Assembly (NCBI GenBank): GCA_025455885.1
Contig: JALOLR010000009.1
Coordinates: 104,374 to 168,373, forward strand
Direction: 5' to 3'
DNA length: 64,000 nt
Source of the DNA: Acidimicrobiales bacterium
GTDB taxonomy: Bacteria; Actinomycetota; Acidimicrobiia; Acidimicrobiales; Acidimicrobilacustridaceae
Shown here: piece after piece, positions 50,467-62,745 of the stretch
How positions within the stretch are numbered: position 1 is the stretch's first letter
Layout of the letters: every line of letters begins with the position of its first letter
Made by a program: the position numbers and the translations under genes
Notes under the pieces: generated by a model
What the model was told of the DNA's origin: nothing
Seen by the model: the letters and a program-made list of their open reading frames with translations, nothing else
The model's database searches: none

Positions 50467-51309
50467 TTGACGAACCTCGATCGGGGCCACTACGAACAGG
50501 ACGAGCTCTGGGGCGCCCAGAACGTCGCGCTCCCGGACCACCAACTCCAGCGGATGGCCGCGATCGACGAACTGCTGCCCGCCGACGCGACAGCGGTCCT
50601 CGACATCGGTGCCGGCGACGGACGGGTCCTGCAGCACCTCCTCCGGGAACGACCGGACCTCACCACCGCCGTAGCAGTGGAACGAAGCCGATCCGCCCTG
50701 GGCCACGCCGTCGGGACGACACGGGTCCAGGGCTCCATCGACGCCGTACCGGTCGCCGACCGATCGGTCGACACCGTGCTGTGCTGCGAGGTGCTCGAAC
50801 ACCTTCCCGATCCGGTCTACAGGGACGCACTCGTCGAGCTGGCGCGGATCGCCGATCGCTACGTCGTCGTCACCGTCCCGAACCGCGAAGTGCGCCGCCG
50901 CGCCGACGTGACGTGCACACAGTGCGGGTGTCGCTACAACCGGGAGCGCCACCTGCGCTCGTTCACACCCGAGCGGGTTGCCGACCTCCTTCCCGGGTTC
51001 GAGCTCGACGACGTACGCGAGTGCGGGCCCCGCCAACCCCTGTACCCACGCATGGTCCGCACGGGCCTCGAGCGGGTGGGACTCCTCCCCGTGCTCGGTT
51101 CACCCACGTGCCCTCAGTGCGGGGCCGAGTACCGACCACGTCCGTCGACCGCGGTGCGCCCCGAAGCGGCCGAGACCCGATCGGCGCCGACCGAGGCCAC
51201 CGGAGGGTCGGCGACGAGCCGATACCGGACCCTGCGTCGGCTGGCTCCGAAGCAGCGACACCCGTACTGGCTGTGTGTCCGCTACTCCCGCACCTCCCTC
51301 AGCCGATAG
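50467..51309 (+). CDS. SAM-dependent methyltransferase with two CxxC zinc-ribbon-like pairs
   Basis: The 280-residue product has a class I SAM fold (AVLDIGAGDGRVLQHL, DTVLCCEVLEHLPDP). After it, a CTQCGCRYN pair and, about 60 residues later, a CPQCGAEYRP pair could bind one zinc ion. The C-terminal ~50 residues are Ala/Thr/Arg-rich. The start is TTG at 50467, ten bases after nadA; no ATG or GTG precedes the SAM motif. The neighbouring polysaccharide cluster suggests a lipid- or sugar-linked substrate, but this is inference. Its 3' end overlaps the flippase gene by 11 bases. Confidence 0.8.
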   Translation: MTNLDRGHYEQDELWGAQNVALPDHQLQRMAAIDELLPADATAVLDIGAGDGRVLQHLLRERPDLTTAVAVERSRSALGHAVGTTRVQGSIDAVPVADRSVDTVLCCEVLEHLPDPVYRDALVELARIADRYVVVTVPNREVRRRADVTCTQCGCRYNRERHLRSFTPERVADLLPGFELDDVRECGPRQPLYPRMVRTGLERVGLLPVLGSPTCPQCGAEYRPRPSTAVRPEAAETRSAPTEATGGSATSRYRTLRRLAPKQRHPYWLCVRYSRTSLSR

Positions 51310-52552
51310 CCGCACCGGCGGCGAGTGCCAGCAGCGCGACCGCGGCGCTCGCTCCCAGTGCGGCGAACCACTCGCGTCGCGGGCCGACCTCCCCGCCGAG
51401 ACCGGCCGACCGCCGGTGTACGACGGTCAGCGAGACGATCGTCGTCACCGAGACCATCGCCGTGGCCGGCACGAGGCCGAAGGTCGCCCCGACGAGCGCC
51501 GCGGCACCGACGGCGACGAGCCGAGCCGACTCCCACCCGACCACCCGGCGCGCCGCGCCGGCGGTGATCGCCCCCGCCACCGCCGTCCCCAACAGGAGCC
51601 GGAACGGGACCGCCGGTGCGAGCACCGCGACCAACCACCCGGTGCCCTCCCACGACGGACCCAGCACCACGGGCAGGAGCGGGGCGGCGAGGAGCACGGC
51701 CAGCCCGCCGAGCAGGCCGGCCCGTCTCGCCCTCCTCAGCACACGGGTCCGGGCGAGGTCGCGCTCGGCCCCGGTGGCGTCGGCGAGCTCGACGAAGGCC
51801 ATGTTGGTGATGGGGTTCGCGAGCAACGCCGGGAGGGCCGAGGCCATCCGGAATGCGATGACGTAGGTCGAGAGCTCGGCCGGGGTCAGGACGAGTCCGA
51901 CGACCAGGTAGTCGACGTTGGCCACCGCATAGCTCGCGATCTGGCCCAGCCACTCGGCGCCGGATCGGGCTGCGCCGCCATCCGGGGCGAACGATCCCCT
52001 CCAGTCCCTCGCCAGAGCGACCTCGACGACGTGCTTCAGGACGAGGCCGAGCCCGAACCACACCACGCCGACATCCGTCGCCCAGACGGCGATCGCCGCC
52101 GCGAGGATCACGACAGCCCCGGCGACCTCGGCGGAGGCGACCTGGCGCGCCCGCCCGGCTCGAAGGCACGCAGACTTCCGGACGTACGCCTCCGACGAGA
52201 ACGCCCAGACCCAGGCGCCGGCCCCCACCGTCGCGCCGACGACCCCGCCGAGGACCAGGCCCGCAAGGGATCCGACGAGAACGACGACGACGGAGAGGAC
52301 CCGGAGGCGATGAAGGGAACCGACCGCCAGCGGCTCACCCGGTCGGGCCCTCAGCACGGCGAAGCCGAGACCGAAGTCGGACACCTGCACGGCGAGGGAG
52401 TTCACGACGAGGAGGACCGCCACCGGCGCGAACGCCTCGGGTCCGACGAGACGAGCGAGGAGAAGCGACGCCACCGCCAGCGCGCCCTGGTCCACGCCGC
52501 GGCTCACGACCAGATACGGCAACGACGTCCCGCGCCGAGCGGGCTGGTCCAC
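51299..52552 (-). CDS. Polysaccharide flippase (Wzx-like, MOP superfamily)
   Basis: The 417-residue protein has 10-12 predicted helices with the RfbX/MVF pattern (VSRGVDQGALAVASLLLARL, a charged LRARPGE loop, SYAVANVDYLVVGLVLTPAE). Such proteins flip lipid-linked oligosaccharides to the outer face. The GTG at 52552 follows the GT2 stop by three bases. It is the last gene of a sugar transferase-GT2-flippase operon. No Wzy polymerase is visible. Confidence 0.85.
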   Translation of the reverse strand: MDQPARRGTSLPYLVVSRGVDQGALAVASLLLARLVGPEAFAPVAVLLVVNSLAVQVSDFGLGFAVLRARPGEPLAVGSLHRLRVLSVVVVLVGSLAGLVLGGVVGATVGAGAWVWAFSSEAYVRKSACLRAGRARQVASAEVAGAVVILAAAIAVWATDVGVVWFGLGLVLKHVVEVALARDWRGSFAPDGGAARSGAEWLGQIASYAVANVDYLVVGLVLTPAELSTYVIAFRMASALPALLANPITNMAFVELADATGAERDLARTRVLRRARRAGLLGGLAVLLAAPLLPVVLGPSWEGTGWLVAVLAPAVPFRLLLGTAVAGAITAGAARRVVGWESARLVAVGAAALVGATFGLVPATAMVSVTTIVSLTVVHRRSAGLGGEVGPRREWFAALGASAAVALLALAAGAAIG

Positions 52553-52555
52553 CCG

Positions 52556-53581
52556 TCAGCCGTCCCCGAGCCGACCAGGACGTCGGAACCGCTCGGCGAC
52601 GAGCCCCTCGACCGCACCCGACCACCAGCCGCCGCCCACCGCCACGATCGCGAGGACAGCCACCAGATGGGCCCCCGGACCGACCCGTCGCGGCGTGGTT
52701 CCGGCCGCCAGCTCGACGCCCGCCAGCGCCGCCAGCCCGAACGCCGCAGTCACCCCGGGACGCCGGCGGAGGCCCACGGCTGCGCCGATCGCTGCGCCCG
52801 CCGGGAGCGCGAGCAGCACGATCTGGCGGGGACGCGGCCGCTCGCCGGAGAGGGCCCAGTACGCGGCCTTCCACCGTCCGAACCGTCGGTACTGGGAGAA
52901 CAGCCGAGCGATCGACTCACGCGGGAGGTAGCCGACGTCGATGCCCTCCTCGAACCACACCATCCCCGTCGCCGTCATCCGGCGGTTGAGGTCGAAGTCC
53001 TGGTTCGTCGCCAGCCGCAGGTCCCATCCGCCCACCGCCCGCAGCTCAGCGGTTCGGAAGGCACCCAGGTAGACGGTGTCGGAGGGCCCGCTGGCGGCTC
53101 CCCGCCGATAGCGGGCCAGCCCCATGGCGAGGCGGTTGTTGAGCGCTCGGGCGATTCCGAGGTCGTTCGCGCTGCTCGACCGCGCCACCGCCACCTGGGC
53201 GCCACCCACGACCGCCACCTCGGGTCGGCTCGACAGGATCTCGACACACCGGCGCACGTAGCCCGTCGGGATGAGGCTCCGGGCATCGACCCGGCACACC
53301 ACCTCCGAAGTCACGTGCCGCAGGCCGGCATTGAGGTTCGAGGGAGTCGCTCCCCCAGGGTTGGTGACCACGGTCCACCCGCCCACCCCACTCCCCTCGA
53401 GCACCGACCGGGCCAGGTCGGCGGTGCCGTCGGTCGAGGACCCGTCGACCACGACGACCTCGAGCTCCTCGAGAGGGAGGTCCTGAGCCAGCACCTGTTC
53501 GAGGCAACGGACGATCGAGGCCGCCTCGTTGCGAGCGGGGATGAGCACGGTCGCCCGCGTCCCGACCGACTCGGCGTTCAT
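52556..53581 (-). CDS. Family 2 glycosyltransferase with C-terminal membrane segments
   Basis: The 341-residue GT2 enzyme has TVLIPARNEAASIVRCLEQ, the DXD-like VDGSSTDGT and CRVDARS, and the acceptor region TNQDFDLNRRM. The QxxRW-type motif is present as QYRRFGRWKAAYW, as in ExoA-like processive enzymes. Two to three helices follow. ATG 53581 overlaps the sugar-transferase stop by four bases. Its linkage is unknown; it probably extends the lipid-linked sugar made by the upstream transferase. Confidence 0.88.
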   Translation of the reverse strand: MNAESVGTRATVLIPARNEAASIVRCLEQVLAQDLPLEELEVVVVDGSSTDGTADLARSVLEGSGVGGWTVVTNPGGATPSNLNAGLRHVTSEVVCRVDARSLIPTGYVRRCVEILSSRPEVAVVGGAQVAVARSSSANDLGIARALNNRLAMGLARYRRGAASGPSDTVYLGAFRTAELRAVGGWDLRLATNQDFDLNRRMTATGMVWFEEGIDVGYLPRESIARLFSQYRRFGRWKAAYWALSGERPRPRQIVLLALPAGAAIGAAVGLRRRPGVTAAFGLAALAGVELAAGTTPRRVGPGAHLVAVLAIVAVGGGWWSGAVEGLVAERFRRPGRLGDG

Positions 53582-54927
53582 CGACCCTCGCCGCCGAGCA
53601 CGCTGCGCACTGTTCGCCCGATGATCCGCAGGTCGAGGGCCAGACCCTGGTGGCGCAGGTACCAGAACTCGTACTGCAGCTTCTCGCGGGCATCGGACTC
53701 GTCGGCCCCGTAGGGGTACTTCACCTGCGCCCATCCCGTGAGCCCCGGGCGCACGAGGTGGCGCAGCTCGTAGAAGGGCAGGACACTGGTGAGCTGATCG
53801 ACGTAGTGGGGCTGCTCCGGTCTCGGCCCCACCACGGAGAGGTCGCCGCGCAGGATGTTGACCGCCTGGGGCAGCTCGTCGAGGTGGGTCGCCCGGAGCA
53901 CGCGTCCGAACGACGTCACGCGGGGATCGCCCTGCTGGGTCCAGGTGCCGGCGCCACCCTCGCCGGAGCCCGGGTCGGGCCGCATCGTGCGGAACTTCAG
54001 GATCTGGAAGGGTCGGCCGTTCTTGCCCACCCGCTCCTGGCGGAACAGGAGCGGCCCCCGATTGGCCACCAGGTCGCCCAGTGCCACGAAGGGCACCACC
54101 ACCGTGAACAGCAAGGTGGCCACCAAGCCGACCGCGACGTCGATGAGGCGCTTCACCCGGCCGTAGCGGGCCCGATGGACCTCTCCCACGTCGAACAGCA
54201 GCGACACCCGCTCCAGCTCGAAGAGCGGCACCTTGCCGAGCCACTCGTCGACGAACAGTGCGTAGCTGCGCACCCGCATCCCCCTGCCGTGCAACTCGGC
54301 GGCCTGGTCGACGATCGAGTCGTTCGACTCCGCCTCGCGGTCGAGCACCACCACCGTGGCGCCCGACCCGACCGCCGCCGCCACGAGGGGGCCGTCGGCG
54401 GCCGGCTTGCCCGGGGCCTGACCCGCCTCACCTGGCAGGACCACCTGCACGATCGACGCCGCGTGCTCGGCGGCCCGACGCAGGTCACGCCGGAGGGCCT
54501 CCACCTCCTCGAGCGTGGCGACCACCAGCACGCGATCGCGATCGGCGGCCCGCTGCCGCCCGCCCGTGGCCATCGCCGCGCACGCCAGGTACCACGGGAC
54601 GAGGAGCACCGCCGAACCGAACACCACGAAGCGAGGGAGCAGGGCGTCGCCGGTGAGCAGCTGGAGCACGGAGATGACCACCGCCCCGCTCACCGCGGCG
54701 AGGATCGACGCCACCAGGGCCCGACCGGCGGAGCGGGGCAGCTCGGGGAGGCCGAGCCCGTAGGCGGTCACCAGCAGCACCCCGATGTAGAGCAGGGACC
54801 ACCCGAACCGGAAGGTGCCCGTGTAGGAGTACGGCGGATCGGCGATGACGCGGGCGTGGTAGAGCGACAGACCCACCACGGCGACCACGATGCCGCCGTA
54901 GAGCGCCAGCCGAGCACCCCGTCTCAT
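53578..54927 (-). CDS. Polyprenyl glycosylphosphotransferase (WcaJ/WbaP-type initiating enzyme)
   Basis: This enzyme loads the first sugar phosphate on undecaprenyl (or decaprenyl) phosphate. The 449-residue product has four N-terminal helices, a CoA-binding-like middle domain (RVLVVATLEEVEALRRDLRR), a membrane helix and the catalytic C-terminus (KRLIDVAVGLVATLLFTV, GPLLFRQERVGKNGRPFQIL, KFRTM, LDELPQAVNILRGDLSVVGP RP). It heads the polysaccharide operon, 26 bases after uvrA on the same strand. Confidence 0.92.
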   Translation of the reverse strand: MRRGARLALYGGIVVAVVGLSLYHARVIADPPYSYTGTFRFGWSLLYIGVLLVTAYGLGLPELPRSAGRALVASILAAVSGAVVISVLQLLTGDALLPRFVVFGSAVLLVPWYLACAAMATGGRQRAADRDRVLVVATLEEVEALRRDLRRAAEHAASIVQVVLPGEAGQAPGKPAADGPLVAAAVGSGATVVVLDREAESNDSIVDQAAELHGRGMRVRSYALFVDEWLGKVPLFELERVSLLFDVGEVHRARYGRVKRLIDVAVGLVATLLFTVVVPFVALGDLVANRGPLLFRQERVGKNGRPFQILKFRTMRPDPGSGEGGAGTWTQQGDPRVTSFGRVLRATHLDELPQAVNILRGDLSVVGPRPEQPHYVDQLTSVLPFYELRHLVRPGLTGWAQVKYPYGADESDAREKLQYEFWYLRHQGLALDLRIIGRTVRSVLGGEGR

Positions 54928-54953
54928 CGGTCCACCCTACGGACGCGGAGGGG

Positions 54954-57803
<2,850 letters not shown>

Positions 57804-57848
57804 CCGGAGAGCATACCGGCCCCACCAACGCCACGAACGCCTGTTCGT

Positions 57849-59600
57849 TCACGAGGGCGGTGCGAGCACCAACAGCTGGTAGCTCCCCCCGACGTCGCGT
57901 CGAGTGGTGACCGTCCAGCCGACCCGGTCGGCGACCACTTCGAGGCCGACGGGGTCCGGGGTCAGCGCCAGGGCCGCCGAGACCCCGGACTCCGCCACCC
58001 CGTCCAGACCGCCTGCGAGCGCATCCGGCCTGCCGACGACCCACGCGTACCGGTCGAAGTCGGTGTAGGCGATCTGAGGGAGGAGCCGGTTCTCCGACAC
58101 CAGCACGACGCGACCGTCGACGCGCGCCGTGTCGGGTAGCCCGTCGGCGACCTCCCGCACCTCCTCGAGCAGCGCCGAGGTGGTCCCGTGGACGTGGCGC
58201 TGGACCGACACCATGTTCAACGCCCCGACGACCGAGACGACGCCGGCGAGGGCGTAGAGCAGACGGCGCCACGGTGTCGACACGGACTGCAGGCGCCCCA
58301 TCGCCCCGGGCACGGCCACGGCGATCCACAGCGGCAGCAGCAGGGCGAAGTAGCGACCGCCCCACTCCACTCCCCCGCCGATGCCGTACTGGGTGGCGAG
58401 GACACCGGCCGCGGCGAGCCCCACCGTGAGCCAGACGAGCCGATCGACCCGGGCATGTCGCGGCGGGGGGAGGGCGAGGAGCGTGGCGGCGACACCGACG
58501 GGAAAGGCCACGAGGAGGCCGGGCACCAGCGCGGGCGGGTCCATCCGGAGGCGGACGAGCCATACCAGCGCCGTCACCCCGGCCGCACCGACCAGGAGGT
58601 CGACCCGGCCCCGCCGTCGCAACGCCACCACCGCCACGACCGTCAGGGCCAGGGCCACCCAGAGGAGCACGTCCACGTCCCCGAGTGACGAGCTCGTCGA
58701 GCGCAGGAGCGTCGTCCCGGCGCCCGTGACGCGATCGACCAGCCAGCCCGACGACTCGACCGTGACCAACGCAGGAGCGGATGGGCCGGCGACAGCCTCC
58801 GACCACGCACGATCCAGCCCCCAGGCCAGGACCGACGAGCCAACGGCACACCCGGCGAGCACGACGGCACGACCCGGCCGGCGACGGTCCACCACCACCA
58901 ACGCGACCGCCAGCGCCGGCCCGACGAGAAGGCTCTCGGTGCGCACCATCCCGGCGAGCACGAGGAACAGGGTCGACAGGACAGCCCACCCGACCGCGCC
59001 CCTCGGCGTGGCATCGCGGGCTGCGACCACGGCCAGGACCGCGACGACGACGAGGCCGGCCGCCACCGTGTGGGCCACCACCAGGGCGCTGTCGAAGAGC
59101 AGGGGCGACCCGGCGCCCACGACCCACAGCACGGCGAGCTGCGCGGCGCGTCCCGCCCCCGCCGTCCGCCCGGCCAGGAGCGCTGCGCCGATCGCCGCCA
59201 CCACCGTCCCGGCGACCGAGAGCGCCAGCAGTGCCGAGGGTCGCTCGGGCCCGAGCACGGAGAGCACCAGCGGATAGAGCGGGTGCTTCGCGTACGGGGC
59301 GACGCCGTCGGGGCCCCTGTCCCCGCGGACGAAGGGGCTCAGGTCGGGATCGCTCCCGGCTGATCCCGGCGGTGGCACGTACTGCCACTCCCCGGTGTCG
59401 GCGAGGATCTGCGCTTGCAGAACTGCGGCTCCCTCGTCGCTGAAGAAGGCGGTCCCAGGACGCCCGAGGGCGACGAAGGCCGACACGACGAGGGTCAGCG
59501 CCATCGCGTGCAACCAGAGGCTGGTGGCCGGGCGGCGCCATGTCCGCGCCGCTGACGATGCCGGCCGCGATGCCGGCGGCGCCTCAACCGGCCCGGGCAT
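57849..59600 (-). CDS. Polytopic membrane protein, GT-C-like (third of three)
   Basis: The 583-residue protein has about 11 helices. The first outside loop ([19 protein letters not shown], then [18 protein letters not shown]) has the general form of GT-C sugar transferases with a HPLYP block, but the acidic pair of the PMT family cannot be placed with certainty. The C-terminal ~110 residues are a soluble extracellular domain ([20 protein letters not shown]). ATG 59600 overlaps the upstream gene by 17 bases. It may glycosylate a lipid-linked glycan or protein; the acceptor is unknown. Confidence 0.78.
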   Translation of the reverse strand: MPGPVEAPPASRPASSAARTWRRPATSLWLHAMALTLVVSAFVALGRPGTAFFSDEGAAVLQAQILADTGEWQYVPPPGSAGSDPDLSPFVRGDRGPDGVAPYAKHPLYPLVLSVLGPERPSALLALSVAGTVVAAIGAALLAGRTAGAGRAAQLAVLWVVGAGSPLLFDSALVVAHTVAAGLVVVAVLAVVAARDATPRGAVGWAVLSTLFLVLAGMVRTESLLVGPALAVALVVVDRRRPGRAVVLAGCAVGSSVLAWGLDRAWSEAVAGPSAPALVTVESSGWLVDRVTGAGTTLLRSTSSSLGDVDVLLWVALALTVVAVVALRRRGRVDLLVGAAGVTALVWLVRLRMDPPALVPGLLVAFPVGVAATLLALPPPRHARVDRLVWLTVGLAAAGVLATQYGIGGGVEWGGRYFALLLPLWIAVAVPGAMGRLQSVSTPWRRLLYALAGVVSVVGALNMVSVQRHVHGTTSALLEEVREVADGLPDTARVDGRVVLVSENRLLPQIAYTDFDRYAWVVGRPDALAGGLDGVAESGVSAALALTPDPVGLEVVADRVGWTVTTRRDVGGSYQLLVLAPPS

Positions 59601-61308
59601 AGCTCACGGCCACGAACGGGACACCCAACCAGGTGTAGTCCCGTTGCCCCACCACCGAGAAGCCCTCGACCGTCGGCGGCGCGTCCTCACCGTCGTCGAC
59701 CCCGAGGAGCGCGAACGAGCCGGCGTCGGCCCCACCGACGATCACGAAGGCGTCGTCCAGCGCCTCCGAGTCGCGAGCGCTCAGCCACCGGGTGTCGGCA
59801 CCCGCGTAGACCGCACCGAGCTCGCGCAGCCAGAAGGCCTCGGTGGAGATCACCACGTCCTCGGGGAACGCCGCGACGTCGCGAGCGGCCTCGCCGACAC
59901 CGTGCGACCGCTCTGCCAGCCAGACGAGACCCATGACGGTCACCACCACCGAGGCCGTGACGAAGAAGCGACGACCCCACAGGGGGAGCTCGGGCAGCGC
60001 GACGACACCCAGGACGGCGAGCACCGCTCCGCTGGTGAGCACGTAGCGTCCCGCCCACTGGGGTCCCGCCCCGCCGGTGAACTGGAAGAGCCACACCAGC
60101 GGGAGGGCGCCGACGGCGATGACCCCGAGCAACCGGGCGTTGCGGTCACCGGGCAGCCGGGCCAGGCCCACCGCAGCGAGTGGGGTGGCGGCCAGGAGGC
60201 CGGGGACGAACCCCACTCCCCGCCCGATCCGGATGACGAAGAGCGCGACGGCGACGGCGGCGGCGACCGCGGCGATCCGCCCACCCCCGGGTCGGCCCGC
60301 GAAGAACGCAGTGGCCAGGAGGGCGACGGCCACGATGCCGGCGACGACCAGCGAACGGGTCTCGAGGTCGGCGAAGAGACCGGCCCCGGTGACGACCGCT
60401 TCCTTCAGGCGCAGCTCCAGCCCCGAGCCGCCCGAGCCGACCGTGCCCGACGCCCGCCCGGACCGGAAGCTCTCACCGAGCACGAGGATCTCCAGCCCCG
60501 TCGTGGCGGCGACGCTGACCGCCAGTCCGAGCACCACGCCGACACCGTCGACCACCGTCTGGACCCATCGCCGACACCAGAGGAGGTACACGGCGACCAC
60601 CAGGGTGGCGACGAAGCCGTAGACGAGCGCCTCGGTCCGCATCGAGTAGGCGGCCCCGAACGCGAGGCCGGCGAGCACGCCGGCCCCGAGACCACGGCGT
60701 GTCGAGGCGGCGTCGACGGCCCCGAGGAGGGCCACGAAGCCCCAGAGCAGGAAGGCGACACCGGGTGCGTGCTCCCAGAAGTCGAGGGCGTACACGGCCA
60801 TCGGCGACGCCAGCCCGATCACCCAGAAGGCCGTCCAGCCCCGGGAGTCGTCACCGCCGGCCCGTCGGGCGAGACGACGAGCTGCGAAGGCCGCCGCGAG
60901 GGCACCGAGCATCGGGAGGACGAGCGCCAGCCGGTAGCCGCCGATCCGATACAGGGGCGCACCCAACTCGAGCATCGGCAGGGTCGTGACGTTGACGAAG
61001 CGATCCCCGATCCGTGCGGTGTAGAAGAGCCCGTGATCGTCGGCCTCGGGATCGGCGTCGGCCGCCCAGTACCCGACGTCGGGGTCGAGGGAGAGCGGCC
61101 GCCCCGCCATCACCTCCATCGTCGCCACCTTGCCGCCCGTGTCGGTCCCGAGGCTTCCCATCGGATCCATGAAGAGCGAGGCCGTCGCGTAGCAGAGGAG
61201 CAGGACCACCGCGGCGCCCAGCGGTCGCGTGAGCAGCCGACGTGACGCGGCGATCGCCGACGGGCGTCCACCGCCGGGCCGCTCCGCCTCCGGGACGAGG
61301 GTGTTCAC
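59584..61308 (-). CDS. Polytopic membrane protein, GT-C-like (second of three)
   Basis: The 574-residue protein has about 11 helices. The first outside loop carries LGTDTGGKVATMEVMAGRPL and DPDVGYWAADADPE, and then RFVNVTTLPMLELGAPLY. The C-terminal ~110 residues are outside and contain VVISTEAFWLRELGAVYAG, similar in place to the neighbours' outer domains. The GTG at 61308 overlaps the stop of the first gene by four bases. The layout resembles that of the neighbour at 57849, so the two may be distant paralogues. No exact family is recognised. Confidence 0.78.
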   Translation of the reverse strand: MNTLVPEAERPGGGRPSAIAASRRLLTRPLGAAVVLLLCYATASLFMDPMGSLGTDTGGKVATMEVMAGRPLSLDPDVGYWAADADPEADDHGLFYTARIGDRFVNVTTLPMLELGAPLYRIGGYRLALVLPMLGALAAAFAARRLARRAGGDDSRGWTAFWVIGLASPMAVYALDFWEHAPGVAFLLWGFVALLGAVDAASTRRGLGAGVLAGLAFGAAYSMRTEALVYGFVATLVVAVYLLWCRRWVQTVVDGVGVVLGLAVSVAATTGLEILVLGESFRSGRASGTVGSGGSGLELRLKEAVVTGAGLFADLETRSLVVAGIVAVALLATAFFAGRPGGGRIAAVAAAVAVALFVIRIGRGVGFVPGLLAATPLAAVGLARLPGDRNARLLGVIAVGALPLVWLFQFTGGAGPQWAGRYVLTSGAVLAVLGVVALPELPLWGRRFFVTASVVVTVMGLVWLAERSHGVGEAARDVAAFPEDVVISTEAFWLRELGAVYAGADTRWLSARDSEALDDAFVIVGGADAGSFALLGVDDGEDAPPTVEGFSVVGQRDYTWLGVPFVAVSYARAG

Positions 61309-62702
61309 GAGGCATCCCCGGACCCGACGGTGCCGATCTCGACGCACTGCACGGTGAAGCCGACGCCGATCTCCCGAACCGGTCCGCACGGCTCCAGCTC
61401 GGGCGCGTCGACCCCCTCCTCGCCGAACAGCCAGAACCGATCAGGGGGAGCGCTGCGGGCATCCCACAGGACGGTCCCGCCGGGCACGGCCCCGTCATCG
61501 ACCCCGACCGGCACCCCGCTCGAAGCGAACCCGTACCACTCCACGAGGCTCCGGTGCTGCCAACGGTCGGATGCGACGACCACGCCGTCGCGTCCGACGA
61601 CCTCCTGGGCACGGGCCATCACGTCGCCGCTCCCCTCGTCCCGGAACAGGGCCGCCGACACCGAGCCGAGGCTCAGCACGGCCAGGAGCGCCACCACCAC
61701 TCCACCCCAGACCCGGGACCGAGCGAAGGCGTAGCCGGCCACGGCGCCGAGGGCGAGCGGCGCACCCCACGCGAAGGGCATCAACGAACGGGGGACGAGC
61801 ACACCCCGCTCGAGGCTGGCCGCGGTGAGGGCGACGATCGGCAGCACGAAGAGCGCGAGCCACACCGTCCGTTCCTCCGTCCCGCCCTGCACGAGGAGGA
61901 CCCCTCCGGCCACGACGAGCGCCCCGATCAGCCACCGGTTGTCGGGGACGGCGGCGATGGTCTCGTTGACGACGACCGCCACCCAGTCCGGCGACGCCGT
62001 CGGGTACCCCACCCCGCGGCCGCTCCACGTGAGGGTGTGCGCGCCCCACGACACTGCGAAGATCGCGAGGGCGGACACGACCACGACCCGGAACTCCCAC
62101 GCCGCCCGCGTCCTGCGCAGCACCGGCACGGCCAGGAGGGCGGCGAGCAACAGGACCCCGACGGCGTGCGAGTACGCCACGACGAGCGCCGCGGCCGTCG
62201 CACCGAGCGCCCACCCGCGACGAGGATCCTGGAGCCAGCGGGTGGCGCAGTAGGCGGCCGCCACCCCACCGAGGCTGAGCAGCCCGTACATCCGGATCTG
62301 GCGGCCGTAGGCGAGCTGGTAGGGAGCGACGGCGAACAGCGCCACCGCCACCAACCCGGCGACCCCGCGGTGGCGCTGCCAGAGCGCGAAGAGGGCCACC
62401 GCAGCCGCCGACGCCAACGCGGACAGCGCCCGCAGCACCCCGACCTCGCTGGTCTGTCCGGCGAGGGGTTGGAGCACCAGATAGGGCAGCGGGCCGTGCG
62501 GGTCGGTGGCGTCGATGTGCCCGATCACCTCGGCCAACGGGAGCTGTGCGGCCAGCGCCGTGTAGGTCTCGTCGATGCTCGGGGCGGCATGGCCGAGATC
62601 CCAGAACCGCAACACCGCACCGATCACGACCGCGGCGACGAACGCCCAGTCGGCGGTGGCTCGCGACGCCCCCTGGGCCCGGGGCGGAGCCACGATCGAC
62701 AT
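61305..62702 (-). CDS. GT39/PMT-like glycosyltransferase (first of three)
   Basis: The 465-residue protein has ~10 helices and the clearest GT-C signature of the three: SIDETYTALAAQLPLAEVIG in the first loop with the acidic DE pair, and DPHGPLPYLVLQPLAG before the second helix. YGRQIRMYGLLSLGGVAA is typical of PMT_2 enzymes of actinobacteria. A C-terminal outer domain follows (VVASDRWQHRSLVEWYGF). It follows uvrB and heads the three-gene operon. Donor is probably a polyprenyl-phosphate sugar. Confidence 0.82.
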   Translation of the reverse strand: MSIVAPPRAQGASRATADWAFVAAVVIGAVLRFWDLGHAAPSIDETYTALAAQLPLAEVIGHIDATDPHGPLPYLVLQPLAGQTSEVGVLRALSALASAAAVALFALWQRHRGVAGLVAVALFAVAPYQLAYGRQIRMYGLLSLGGVAAAYCATRWLQDPRRGWALGATAAALVVAYSHAVGVLLLAALLAVPVLRRTRAAWEFRVVVVSALAIFAVSWGAHTLTWSGRGVGYPTASPDWVAVVVNETIAAVPDNRWLIGALVVAGGVLLVQGGTEERTVWLALFVLPIVALTAASLERGVLVPRSLMPFAWGAPLALGAVAGYAFARSRVWGGVVVALLAVLSLGSVSAALFRDEGSGDVMARAQEVVGRDGVVVASDRWQHRSLVEWYGFASSGVPVGVDDGAVPGGTVLWDARSAPPDRFWLFGEEGVDAPELEPCGPVREIGVGFTVQCVEIGTVGSGDAS

Positions 62703-62745
62703 GGAGCCATCTTGACCGACCCGACGCCCGGGGACGGCGACGGTG

